In this document: positions 7,959-16,365 of the stretch, piece after piece | How the letters are laid out: every line of letters begins with the position of its first letter | Numbering within the stretch: the stretch's first letter is position 1 | DNA from: an uncultured Lachnospiraceae bacterium | Lineage (GTDB): Bacteria; Bacillota; Clostridia; Lachnospirales; Lachnospiraceae | Reading direction: 5' to 3' | Length of the DNA: 20,684 nt | Assembly: GCA_905236615.1 (NCBI GenBank) | Contig: CAJORC010000328.1 | Coordinates: 1 to 20,684 of the forward strand | The notes under the pieces: model-generated | Database searches by the model: none | What the model was told of the DNA's origin: nothing | The model's input: only the letters and a program-made list of their open reading frames with translations | Translations under genes and position numbers: made by a program

Positions 7959-9518
7959 ATGTTTGATCTTCATCTGAGTATTTTTCATAAGGTAAAAAAT
8001 GCTTCTTTGATTGAAGAATTACAGGAAGCTTCAGTCCCTAACCGTGTAAGCTGTGATTGGAAAAAAATCGAGCAGACTTCCGGTTTCGAGATTCCGTCAA
8101 ACTGTTATTCATTATTAATAACAGATGATGAAGACCTGTTGCTTTCTATAAAAACAAAGATGAAATATACATGTATTGCATATTTAGGGCCGGTTTATTC
8201 AGAGACTCCTTTTTTAGAATTTGTTGATCAGGTCTGGTACGGACTTGATATTACGGTTATAGGCAGATTGTTCTCCAAGCTCTTAGTCCTTATGCGCTCC
8301 CATTTCGATGCAATGATCACACATTCTGCTCTGCAGACAATAATCGATACGGTTCCGGATATGGTATGGGTAAAGCGGATCGACGGAATACATCTTGCAG
8401 TAAACGAAAAGTTTTCAAATACTGTCGGACGTTCCAAGGAAGACTGTTATATGAAAACTCACGAGTACATCTGGAATGTGTCAAAAGAAGAAGTTGAAAA
8501 AGGTGTTATCTGCATGGACTCAGAAGAAGAAGTTATCAAAAACAACCAGCTTATGGTTTTTGAGGAAACGGTCCAGCTTAAAGATTCCGTTAAACAGCTC
8601 AGTACTTCAAAAGCACCTATTCATGACGACTTCGGAAATATTATAGCAACATGCGGAATTGGTAAGGATGTAACTGATTTCAATAATATGGGTCTGGAAA
8701 TGTCCATATTTATCGAAAACACTCCCCTGCCGGTTCTTGTATGCGATGAACAATACAAAGTTCTTAGAATGAACTCAAATTTCAAAGAGCTCTCAGGGCT
8801 TGATCCGCAGGAACTTGCAAGTTTTGAATATCTTAATTGGAAAAAAGATGCTCTTACACCGGTTTCTGAAAAAGAGATTGGAAAGAATTCTGTTCAGCAG
8901 GAATTTTCTTACAAGCTCGCTGATATGGAAGTCTGTTTCATACTTATCGAACAGGAGATCAGAAATTATTTTAATGACATCAGCGGTTACTACTGCCTAT
9001 TTATGGATGTCACGCTGCGCCGTAAATATGAGCACATGCTGCTTACAGCCGCAACGATAGATGCCCTCACCGGTCTTTACAACAGGCGGTATTTCTATGA
9101 TTTTATCGCTGAGAAAAAGGGACATCCGATGACAATTCTTTATATAGATCTTGACCGCTTCAAGGAAGTTAATGATACTTTCGGTCATGCGCGGGGTGAT
9201 GAGGTCTTAAAAAAGACTGCAAACTATATCAAAGAGATTTTTACCGGCGATACTGTTGCACGACTCGGCGGTGATGAATTTGCTGTTCTGCATCTTGGCC
9301 GCTGCAATTCAACAGAGCTTCGTGAAAAAAGCAATTTCTTAAATAAAAAGATACGTTCACTTTTCAGAAAAGATGGGATTTTTGTTTCAGCTAGTATAGG
9401 TATGGCTGAAACGGATGGCGTTGACCTTGATATTGATGCATTTATCCAGGAAGGCGATAAGAAAATGTATGAGATAAAGAAACGTCATCATGAGCATAAT
9501 TATAATGATTTTGAATAA
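7959..9518 (+). CDS. PAS-PAS-GGDEF diguanylate cyclase
   Basis: 519-residue soluble protein predicted to make c-di-GMP from two GTP. Residues 1-110 form a domain I do not recognise with certainty (receiver-like strand pattern, YSLLITDDEDLLLSI). PAS 1 is at about 123-240 (IIDTVPDMVWVKRIDG), PAS 2 at about 248-355 (FIENTPLPVLVCDE), and the GGDEF domain at about 360-510 with DALTGLYNRRYF, YIDLDRFKEVND and an intact GGDEF at 437-441. The inhibitory I-site RxxD is lost: the four residues read FTGD. There are no transmembrane helices, so it senses a cytoplasmic signal or partner. The start has GAGGGG seven bases upstream. It converges on the flagellar operon, which suggests but does not prove a role in motility control. 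Confidence 0.9.
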   Translation: MFDLHLSIFHKVKNASLIEELQEASVPNRVSCDWKKIEQTSGFEIPSNCYSLLITDDEDLLLSIKTKMKYTCIAYLGPVYSETPFLEFVDQVWYGLDITVIGRLFSKLLVLMRSHFDAMITHSALQTIIDTVPDMVWVKRIDGIHLAVNEKFSNTVGRSKEDCYMKTHEYIWNVSKEEVEKGVICMDSEEEVIKNNQLMVFEETVQLKDSVKQLSTSKAPIHDDFGNIIATCGIGKDVTDFNNMGLEMSIFIENTPLPVLVCDEQYKVLRMNSNFKELSGLDPQELASFEYLNWKKDALTPVSEKEIGKNSVQQEFSYKLADMEVCFILIEQEIRNYFNDISGYYCLFMDVTLRRKYEHMLLTAATIDALTGLYNRRYFYDFIAEKKGHPMTILYIDLDRFKEVNDTFGHARGDEVLKKTANYIKEIFTGDTVARLGGDEFAVLHLGRCNSTELREKSNFLNKKIRSLFRKDGIFVSASIGMAETDGVDLDIDAFIQEGDKKMYEIKKRHHEHNYNDFE

Positions 9519-9524
9519 TACGAC

Positions 9525-9549
9525 GGGGCAGTTCGAATTGAACTACCCC
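9525..9549. terminator. Hairpin between two convergent genes, probable shared terminator
   Basis: GGGGCAGTTC (9525-9534) / GAACTACCCC (9540-9549), one internal mismatch, 5-base loop. It fills the 40-base gap between the cyclase stop (9518) and the stop of the flagellar operon (9559). Neither side has a long T run, so efficiency is uncertain. Confidence 0.6.
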
Positions 9550-9558
9550 GGTTTCATA

Positions 9559-12558
9559 TCAGGAAATCTCCCTTCTGAACGCTTTTATGAATATTTTCGC
9601 TGTATTGTAAAGATCTTTACTGTCAGGTTTATAGAATTTACTTCCCATAAGAGAGTCATCATATATTCTTTCTACAAGGTTTTTTTGTTCAAAAACGCTG
9701 ATATTTGTGACTTTCATGCCTGAAAGGCTCATTTCTTTATCTATGTAGTTCTTAATATTCTCCATTTTATCCATAGCATCCGGATTAGTAGTCGATATGA
9801 CACCTTCTGCTTTTTTATTTCTGACTGTAAATTTCGCACTGACTTTTCCAAGAGACTCGCTTTCCATAAAAACTTCAACACGTCCTTCATCATATCCATG
9901 CAAAACTTTCAAATTTATTGTTGTTAAACGTCCGTCTTCAAAAATGGGAACTTCATAATTCTCGCTCTGCGCAAGCTGCTTAGATATTGTGAGCTGTCTA
10001 TGAAGGTTCTGCATTATTTTTACATCTACGATATTTCCCGATTCAACGCTTACGTCCTTAATTATTTCGTTGGCTGAATCAATATAGTCTTCATAGGCTT
10101 CCTTGGCACTGTCTTCTTCATCAAATTTTTCGTGAACCTTTTCAATTTTTTCACGAAGATTTTTCTTATTACGGTCATTAGCATTATCGAAGAATTTTGC
10201 ATACGAATTCAGCCGATTCTGGAAAATTGATTCAAGCGCATTTACGTTTTCGGCAGTAATATGTATGTCAAAGTGCTCAAGTATCTGATAAATCTTCTCA
10301 TCCGCATTTGCTGCTTCTTTTAACTGTTTAGCAATCTCCTTGTAGTCTTCGTGAGTAAGCTCCTTATTATTGTTATATCCGGATCTAAGAATATCAAGCA
10401 GATCATAAAGTGAAGTATCTTCTGTAACATGTGCTTCATACAGAACTTCAGGATCAAGTTTCTGATATATCTCTTTAGATGCTCTTTTCAGATAATCATA
10501 ATTGAAACCCGCTCCAATCTGAACATCAATCTTGAAGTCCTCAACATGCCGTGATGAATCTGACTCCTCAACCAGTTCGTCATATATTTTACTCTCAAAA
10601 GTTCCCTGACGTTTTTTTGCTCGTAATTCTTCTAAAAGATTTTTTATGGTAAAATCTCTTTTAGAATTGATCATACCTCCTATCACCATACCATCAGACT
10701 TTTCGATTGCATTAAAAAGCCTGTAAATTCCAATATAAGAAGTAGCTTCCTCATCGGTTATCTTTTTGTTTCGTTCAAGCTTATTTAAGAATCTTGCATA
10801 GTTCTGAATGCTGTCATTTTCGTCATACATATCATCAACAACATTTGATAATTCGTTTATACTCATCTCAAGAGGGTTATTATTCTTCTGTATGATACCT
10901 AAAACAGTGGCAGGTGTCATTTTGTCAATGATACCTCTTACTTCAATATCAAGCGCCCTTACCTTTTCGAGATTTTCTTCATTTATCTCCATGCTGTTAT
11001 AGCCAAGTATTCTAACTGCTCTCTGGTTATCAAATGTTTTCTCATATCCCATTTCTTCAAGAATATTGTCAACATTTCTAAATGCCTTTTGTATATCATC
11101 TCCCAGATCTTTTCTCACCGATGTACCAAGTGTTTCGTAGGCCGTCATTGCAGCGTCATACTTCGCCTTAAGAGCTGTTCCGTCTTTGTATATATCCTGA
11201 AGATTTGTGTCACTGTCGGAATTTATCCTTCCTATGATCTGAGCCGGAACCTGTTTGATCTTCTCTATTGTAGAAATAGCATTTTTATAAAGATCTACGT
11301 TCTTTTGGAATAGGTCATCCCCGCCTTCGTACTTTCCAAATACAGCCCTGTAAAAATTATCTTCACTTTGACGTAATTGTTCAACCTTTTCTTCAAGCCC
11401 TGATGTATCAATATATAAATTGCTTTCAAGTAGAGCATTATTAGCCTTTGATGTCATGAGCAGTCTTGCTTCTTCTGCTATTCTTTCGTTCTTTATAAGT
11501 CTGTAGTTCCTTATCAGATAAGCATTTGTTGCCCTAAGACCATTTGACATCGCATCAGTAATTTCAGGAAGTACATATGCATCTTTTACCGGAAAGGAAA
11601 TTGATTTCAAATCTTCGTATAGCTGAATAGATTTTGGAGTAAGAGGTATTCCATTGGTGATGAGCCACTGCGCATCCTGAATAGTTTTTTCATTAAGCTC
11701 TATTCCGGCATTTTCAAGTATGGAACGAATCTGTTCATCAATTCCGCTCAAATCATCTGTCATTGCTCCAACAGCCATATAACCATCAGATTCAAAATAT
11801 TTTCCTACTGATGAAGGAACCGAATATCCGGATGCAGACTGTGCTTCATAAACATTTTCTATTGTTGGCTCAAGCTCGTTCTTTGTCAGATACATGTATG
11901 TAGCGTCATTTATAGGTCTTATACAATGTGCCTGCTCAAGGGCCCTTTCAATCTCTGATACGTTGTCTTCATTTACAGGAAGATCTGCCTTAACCAATGC
12001 ATCCGCTATATCCGATCTGCTTATCTTGCCATCTGATTTTTTTAATTCCTCAGTAACTTTTTCAATATCTGAGTTGTTATCATTTAAATTATTTGCTTCT
12101 GTTAAACTTCCTGTAATATTTATAACTTTTTCTCTTGATATATCATCAGTATATCCGGCTATATGTGTTCCAGCTTTTTCCAATTCTACTTTTATCTTAT
12201 CAAGGCTTGTAACTGCTTCGCCTACCGGTATTTTGGCAGGATTGAAACCGTCCTTGCTTAAATTTGCATAATCCTTCTCAGACATTATATTCGACATTAC
12301 TGCCATATATTTCTGCGCAGTCTTTGAGTCATAATTATTTGCATTTTTTAACTGCTCAGTTAATGTAGAGATGGATTCTTTCATATTTTTCGAATTGAAT
12401 CCATAAGAAGATTTCTCACTGTTGTCTTTATCAAATATTACTGCATTGAGAGCATAAGCCTTTTTGCCCTTTACTGATTCTGAAGAAAGATGCCCTGAAT
12501 AAATATTGCTATTTTTATTGATATCAGTACTTTCAAGTTGTTCAAAAGTTATTTTCAT
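9559..12558 (-). CDS. 999-residue DUF6240-like flagellar-operon protein with FliK-like C-terminus
   Basis: Large, acidic, helix-rich protein without a signal peptide or membrane segment. I place it in the DUF6240 family of Clostridia from memory of its N-terminus (MKITFEQLESTDI) and its place behind flagellin genes; its function is unknown. A degenerate motif recurs, seen as LPVNEDNV (193), LEPTIENV (229), IELNEKTI (286), IPLTPKSI (304), MEINEENL (523) and IHITAENV (765), each followed by a helix. Residues about 877-956 (INLKVLHGYDEGRVEV, LGKVSAKFTV, MKVTNISVF) have the order of the FliK hook-length-control C-terminal domain. ATG at 12558 has AAGGAGA six bases upstream; an extra 14 upstream residues are rejected. 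Last gene of the sigma-28 operon, 28 bases behind the protease flagellin. Confidence 0.8.
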   Translation of the reverse strand: MKITFEQLESTDINKNSNIYSGHLSSESVKGKKAYALNAVIFDKDNSEKSSYGFNSKNMKESISTLTEQLKNANNYDSKTAQKYMAVMSNIMSEKDYANLSKDGFNPAKIPVGEAVTSLDKIKVELEKAGTHIAGYTDDISREKVINITGSLTEANNLNDNNSDIEKVTEELKKSDGKISRSDIADALVKADLPVNEDNVSEIERALEQAHCIRPINDATYMYLTKNELEPTIENVYEAQSASGYSVPSSVGKYFESDGYMAVGAMTDDLSGIDEQIRSILENAGIELNEKTIQDAQWLITNGIPLTPKSIQLYEDLKSISFPVKDAYVLPEITDAMSNGLRATNAYLIRNYRLIKNERIAEEARLLMTSKANNALLESNLYIDTSGLEEKVEQLRQSEDNFYRAVFGKYEGGDDLFQKNVDLYKNAISTIEKIKQVPAQIIGRINSDSDTNLQDIYKDGTALKAKYDAAMTAYETLGTSVRKDLGDDIQKAFRNVDNILEEMGYEKTFDNQRAVRILGYNSMEINEENLEKVRALDIEVRGIIDKMTPATVLGIIQKNNNPLEMSINELSNVVDDMYDENDSIQNYARFLNKLERNKKITDEEATSYIGIYRLFNAIEKSDGMVIGGMINSKRDFTIKNLLEELRAKKRQGTFESKIYDELVEESDSSRHVEDFKIDVQIGAGFNYDYLKRASKEIYQKLDPEVLYEAHVTEDTSLYDLLDILRSGYNNNKELTHEDYKEIAKQLKEAANADEKIYQILEHFDIHITAENVNALESIFQNRLNSYAKFFDNANDRNKKNLREKIEKVHEKFDEEDSAKEAYEDYIDSANEIIKDVSVESGNIVDVKIMQNLHRQLTISKQLAQSENYEVPIFEDGRLTTINLKVLHGYDEGRVEVFMESESLGKVSAKFTVRNKKAEGVISTTNPDAMDKMENIKNYIDKEMSLSGMKVTNISVFEQKNLVERIYDDSLMGSKFYKPDSKDLYNTAKIFIKAFRREIS

Positions 12559-12586
12559 AGCAAGTCTCCTTTTAATCATAAAAGAT

Positions 12587-14398
12587 TTACTGTAATACAT
12601 TCAAAACATCTTTAAGTGAACTGTTTGCCTGTGCCAACAAAGACTGACCGGACTGAAGTATGATATTCAGATTGGAATACCTTACCATTTCAATTGCCAT
12701 ATCTGTATCCCTTATCAGAGATTCTGCACTCTGAGTGTTTTCTACAGTATTGTCAAGATTCTTTCGGGCATGTTCCATCCTGTTCTGTGTAGAACCGTAA
12801 TAAGAACGCATTGTGCTTATTGATTTCATTGAATGTTTGACTGCATCAATACTTGCACGGGCACTTTCTTCAGTCAATACATCTGCAGAATAAATACCTA
12901 TTGCTGCCTGAGAAAGGGCAAATCGTTTAACAGGAATAATATTCGACTCATCTGATTCAGAACCTGCCTGTATTTTTAAGGTAGCCGCATCGGAACTGTA
13001 AGAACTTGCTGTTGTCGAGCCAATATATATTTCCTGATCTCCTATTTCATTCAATGAGTCAATTGCATCAGGATCATTCAAACCTCCATCTGCAATAATA
13101 GAGCCTGCACCACCACTGCTTGCATTCGCAAGATCCAGTGCAAACTGGGCTGCATTCTGCTCGCCATTGTTTATATTATTAACGACATCAGCAACAGTTA
13201 AACCTCCCAGCAGTGAACTGACTGTATTTTCAAAAGATGCATTTTTAAATTGATCTTCATTCTGCATCAGAGCATTGAAGATAGCATTTGCTCCGGCTAT
13301 CAGGCTGTCCTGATTTACTGAAGACTGACCGCTTGCCAACTGGCAAAGATAAGCACAGGCAATATATCCGTGTCCGTATACTCTTTCCTCTACTGTATAA
13401 TTTTTCAATCCATTCTGAACACTGGTAAGCTTATCTGTAATGCTGCTGTTTGCAATATTCATTAACCAGTTATTCCAGCCGGTCGTAAATCCGCCGCCTA
13501 CAAGCTGTGCTGTTCCTTCTTTGAACCATTTTGGAAAATTCCCATAAGGATCATCACCTGTATCATTATTATACATTCCTTCCGGAAGAAGCACGTCCAT
13601 AACTCCATGCATCAGCTCATGAGCTATGGTTGACTTGAGTTCTATCTGTTCATCTGTAGTCAGATTATCAGTTACAGTCGTAAAGTCTGCCGAATCAACC
13701 TTCATTTTCAGGCTGCCTGTTGCAAAACTGTCTTTATAAGAATTACCTTGATAAAATCCAGCTGAAACGTATGCCAGTGTATTGGATGGACCATCAATAT
13801 AGCTTACATCAAGTTCCATTTCAAGATCCGTTGTACCTGATTCGGATAATGTATGCAATGCATTTCCTAATGAACCATTAAGTTTACTTACTATCTGTTT
13901 AACAGCATTTGGAACATATTGTTTTGCAATTTCTTCTGCTAAAGCCTTCTCTGCAGCACTAGCTTCATGTGCTGCAGATCCGTTTTCCGGAAAAACCCTG
14001 AATTCATTAAAAGTAGTGGTTTCACCAATACGGTCAATTTCTTCTTTAAGATGCTGGTATTCTGTATCAATATATGCTCTGTCCTGTTTTGTAAGAGTGC
14101 CGTTTGCTGCTTTTACAGAAAGTTCATTACAGCGCTGAAGCATATCATGAACTTCTGCAAGAGCACCATCAGCTACCTGAACAAAAGATATCCCGTCTGA
14201 TACATTCATAGATGCCTGACTGAGTCCCCGGATCTGCCTTCTCATTTTTTCACTTATAGCAAGACCTGAAGCATCATCAGCAGCTCGGTTTACTTTATAA
14301 CCCGAGGCTAGCTTTTCGGTTGTTTTCGAAAGATTGCCTGATGTTATTCCAATTTGTCTGTTAGCATTTATTGCTGAAAGATTATGTTGTACAATCAT
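12587..14398 (-). CDS. Protease-bearing flagellin (flagellinolysin type)
   Basis: 603 residues. The flagellin N-terminal core (about 1-140: MIVQHNLSAINANRQ, KLASGYKVNRAADDASGLAIS) and C-terminal core (about 510-603: ENTQSAESLIRDTDMAIEMV, ending VLNVLQ) flank a long insert in the surface-exposed variable region. The insert carries a gluzincin-type zinc protease: HELMH at 260-264 (two His ligands and catalytic Glu), a third ligand candidate Glu 294 in WFKEGTAQ, and a YGHGYIACAYL helix near 341-351. This is the architecture of flagellinolysin, in which protease-bearing flagellins assemble into the filament. ATG at 14398 is chosen because GGTGG lies eight bases upstream and MIVQHN is the normal flagellin start; five further upstream codons are unlikely. 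It is 34 bases behind the Cys-rich flagellin, same operon. Confidence 0.92.
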   Translation of the reverse strand: MIVQHNLSAINANRQIGITSGNLSKTTEKLASGYKVNRAADDASGLAISEKMRRQIRGLSQASMNVSDGISFVQVADGALAEVHDMLQRCNELSVKAANGTLTKQDRAYIDTEYQHLKEEIDRIGETTTFNEFRVFPENGSAAHEASAAEKALAEEIAKQYVPNAVKQIVSKLNGSLGNALHTLSESGTTDLEMELDVSYIDGPSNTLAYVSAGFYQGNSYKDSFATGSLKMKVDSADFTTVTDNLTTDEQIELKSTIAHELMHGVMDVLLPEGMYNNDTGDDPYGNFPKWFKEGTAQLVGGGFTTGWNNWLMNIANSSITDKLTSVQNGLKNYTVEERVYGHGYIACAYLCQLASGQSSVNQDSLIAGANAIFNALMQNEDQFKNASFENTVSSLLGGLTVADVVNNINNGEQNAAQFALDLANASSGGAGSIIADGGLNDPDAIDSLNEIGDQEIYIGSTTASSYSSDAATLKIQAGSESDESNIIPVKRFALSQAAIGIYSADVLTEESARASIDAVKHSMKSISTMRSYYGSTQNRMEHARKNLDNTVENTQSAESLIRDTDMAIEMVRYSNLNIILQSGQSLLAQANSSLKDVLNVLQ

Positions 14399-14432
14399 AT
14401 CTATTTCCACCAAATAATTTTTAGCTTTTCTG

Positions 14433-15803
14433 TTATTGCATTAATTGTAATACGCCTTCATTCATCTTGCCTGACTGAGCAAGTAAAGACTGTCCTGACT
14501 GGATTATTATCTGAAGGCAGGAGTGACGTACCATCTCTGTTGCCATATCAGTATCACGGATAATGCTTTCAGCACTCTGAGTATTTTCAGATGTGTTATT
14601 GTTAAGATCATAAGCATGCTCAAAACGATTGACCCATGCACCGTAGGTACTGCGAATACGGTTTACTTCAGCATTTGCCATACGTGTATGTTCTATCAGT
14701 GATCTTGCACCAGATTCTGTTAAGCAGTTTTCTCCACTAAGTTTGAGAGAGCTGGTACTTACTTCGAATAAGGGAAGTTCTTCCCAATCATCCGGCTCTC
14801 CGCTCATTTGTATTTTTAATCCTCCAAAAACAATTCCATTTGTCGAATCCGGATCATCACAGAAGTATGCCTTTTTCATGGATGATTCATCCCATGCATT
14901 ATTGTCAATATCGTAAATATATAAGATACCGGAATCATAAGCAAATTCTACATGATTAGGTTTTTTTACTGATTCAGATGATATCATATAATTCAAAAAA
15001 GCATCTGCACTCGTAAAGTCATTTCCACTGTTGTCTTTTATTCCTACAGTAATAGTGTTTCCTGTTAAAGTTACTCCGGATTGGTCGGCAAATGTCACAA
15101 CATATGGGCAGCATTTTGTGCAGCAATTAACATAAAAGTTAGTATCAACAAGACTGTTCAATGTATTTGTGCCATTTTGAAAAAAGGCATTAAAATCAGC
15201 ATGAACTCCAACATAAGGACCATAAGGATCCGATCCTTGTGTATGATAACCTGTTCCTTTTCCGTCATCATTCAATCCCTTAATAAATGTGTAGTCAAGC
15301 GGCTGCTGCATATACCCTGTTTTAGAGACATCTCCAAAAAGCTGAAAAAAAGCAGAATCTGCAGTAGGATTGTTTAGAATTGAAGAACCTTTACGAAACA
15401 CCTGTATTTCATTAAATGTTGTTGTCTTTCCGGTTTTATTTATTTCCTCATAGATTTTAGATACTTCCATATTTATCATTTCACGATCTTCGTCTAAAAG
15501 TGTTCCATTAGCAGCCTTTACTCCCAATTCTTCAAGACGATTTACCATATCATGAACTTCATTAAGGGCTCCATCGGCAATCTGACAGAACCCGATAGCA
15601 TCTTTTACGTTAAAGGAACCCTGATTCAATCCTCTTATCTGCCGTCTCATGTTTTCAGATATAGCAAGACCTGCAGCATCATCAGCAGCACGATTGATCC
15701 TGTATCCCGATGCCAGCTTTTCAATTGACTTCCTATCGTTTTTTGCATTTATCCCCAACTGTGTGTTGGTAAACATCGCATTTAAGTTATGCTGAACTAC
15801 CAT
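14433..15803 (-). CDS. fliC: Cysteine-rich flagellin
   Basis: 456-residue filament subunit, secreted by the flagellar type III apparatus. Conserved cores are at about 1-140 (MVVQHNLNAMFTNTQLG, KLASGYRINRAADDAAGLAIS) and about 365-456 (ENTQSAESIIRDTDMATEMV, ending GVLQLMQ). The central ~225 residues form a variable domain with a CCTKCC cluster at 227-232 and further Cys at 73, 315, 360 and 429. That is eight in all, unusual for a flagellin. The region 215-305 (NTLNSLVDTNFYVNCC, LYIYDIDNNAW) recalls an insert seen in other Lachnospiraceae flagellins, by memory only. GAGGAG lies nine bases before the ATG. It is 18 bases behind the HD-domain gene and shares its sigma-28 promoter. Confidence 0.94.
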   Translation of the reverse strand: MVVQHNLNAMFTNTQLGINAKNDRKSIEKLASGYRINRAADDAAGLAISENMRRQIRGLNQGSFNVKDAIGFCQIADGALNEVHDMVNRLEELGVKAANGTLLDEDREMINMEVSKIYEEINKTGKTTTFNEIQVFRKGSSILNNPTADSAFFQLFGDVSKTGYMQQPLDYTFIKGLNDDGKGTGYHTQGSDPYGPYVGVHADFNAFFQNGTNTLNSLVDTNFYVNCCTKCCPYVVTFADQSGVTLTGNTITVGIKDNSGNDFTSADAFLNYMISSESVKKPNHVEFAYDSGILYIYDIDNNAWDESSMKKAYFCDDPDSTNGIVFGGLKIQMSGEPDDWEELPLFEVSTSSLKLSGENCLTESGARSLIEHTRMANAEVNRIRSTYGAWVNRFEHAYDLNNNTSENTQSAESIIRDTDMATEMVRHSCLQIIIQSGQSLLAQSGKMNEGVLQLMQ

Positions 15804-15821
15804 AGATAGCTGCTCCTCTGA

Positions 15822-16277
15822 TTATAAATAGTTGCATTGCCCGGCCGTATCTTTTTTCTTTTTCATTCCGGCATAGTAATCCCAGCCTGTTGCAATCTTG
15901 TCCGCAAAGAAAAGACACCATCCTACTGCATATATAGGCATTCCCGGTGCTACCGGAAACATGTGATATCGGATCGCATTATACTCCTTTACATTTATAC
16001 CGTAATATTTCTGCGCATTCTTTACTGCATCCGCCGGGTGATAAAAAACATAATAGCCTTTTCTTTCGGCACGTTCTTCCGGCATGGTATAACACATGTC
16101 ATGAAGCAGACCAACCCTTACTGCACTTTTTCTGTCAATACCGAATTTGTCAGCCATCTTCCACATGATATATGCCACTCTCAGAGAGTGTTCCTTGACC
16201 GTAGAAGTGTAATGTTTGGGAATTTCTCCTAATTTCTTAAATTCCGGGCTTTTTATTATTTCATAATTTGTACGCAT
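15822..16277 (-). CDS. HD-domain phosphohydrolase-like protein, first gene of the flagellar operon
   Basis: 151-residue soluble HD-superfamily protein. Metal-site residues expected of the fold are present: H30 (KEHSLRVAY), the HD pair H59-D60 (LLHDMCY), H80 (FYHPADAVKNA), H105 (RYHMFPV) and D126 (FADKIATG). HD proteins of this subfamily usually act on phosphoester or nucleotide substrates; the substrate here is unknown. The ATG at 16277 is preferred because GGGGGAGG lies eight bases before it. An in-frame ATG at 16334 is ruled out because it lies upstream of the predicted transcription start, overlapping the sigma-28 promoter. It is translated 18 bases ahead of the Cys-rich flagellin. Confidence 0.85.
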   Translation of the reverse strand: MRTNYEIIKSPEFKKLGEIPKHYTSTVKEHSLRVAYIMWKMADKFGIDRKSAVRVGLLHDMCYTMPEERAERKGYYVFYHPADAVKNAQKYYGINVKEYNAIRYHMFPVAPGMPIYAVGWCLFFADKIATGWDYYAGMKKKKDTAGQCNYL

Positions 16278-16324
16278 CCTTGCATCCTCCCCCACAAAAC
16301 CATATCCGTATGATTTCAAATTAT

Positions 16325-16352
16325 TTATCGGCAAAAAACCGCAAAAATTTTA
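16325..16352 (-). promoter_or_regulatory. Sigma-28 (FliA/SigD) promoter of the flagellar operon
   Basis: On the minus strand TAAAATTT (16352-16345), a 12-base gap, then GCCGATAA (16332-16325). The -10 is a perfect match to the sigma-28 consensus, and the -35 differs from TAAAGTTT at one base. Transcription should start near 16317, 40 bases before the HD-gene start. No other comparable site was found in the window, so the two flagellins, the HD gene and the DUF6240-like gene probably depend on it. Confidence 0.85.
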
Positions 16353-16365
16353 GTACTGAATACTG

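Noticed and set aside
10680..11000. Possible gene break or frameshift in the very long DUF6240-like gene
   Set aside because: The 999-codon frame is uninterrupted and keeps the same composition and helical character throughout. No stop or frame change is needed to explain it.
15081..15377. Plus-strand open frame of about 98 codons inside the flagellin gene
   Set aside because: It is antisense to a well-supported flagellin and has no family resemblance. The same applies to the other antisense frames, such as those within glgC, proC and the SufB-like gene.
16278..16334. N-terminal extension of the HD protein to the ATG at 16334
   Set aside because: It begins upstream of the predicted transcription start (about 16317), overlapping the sigma-28 -10. 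The ATG at 16277 has a strong ribosome site.
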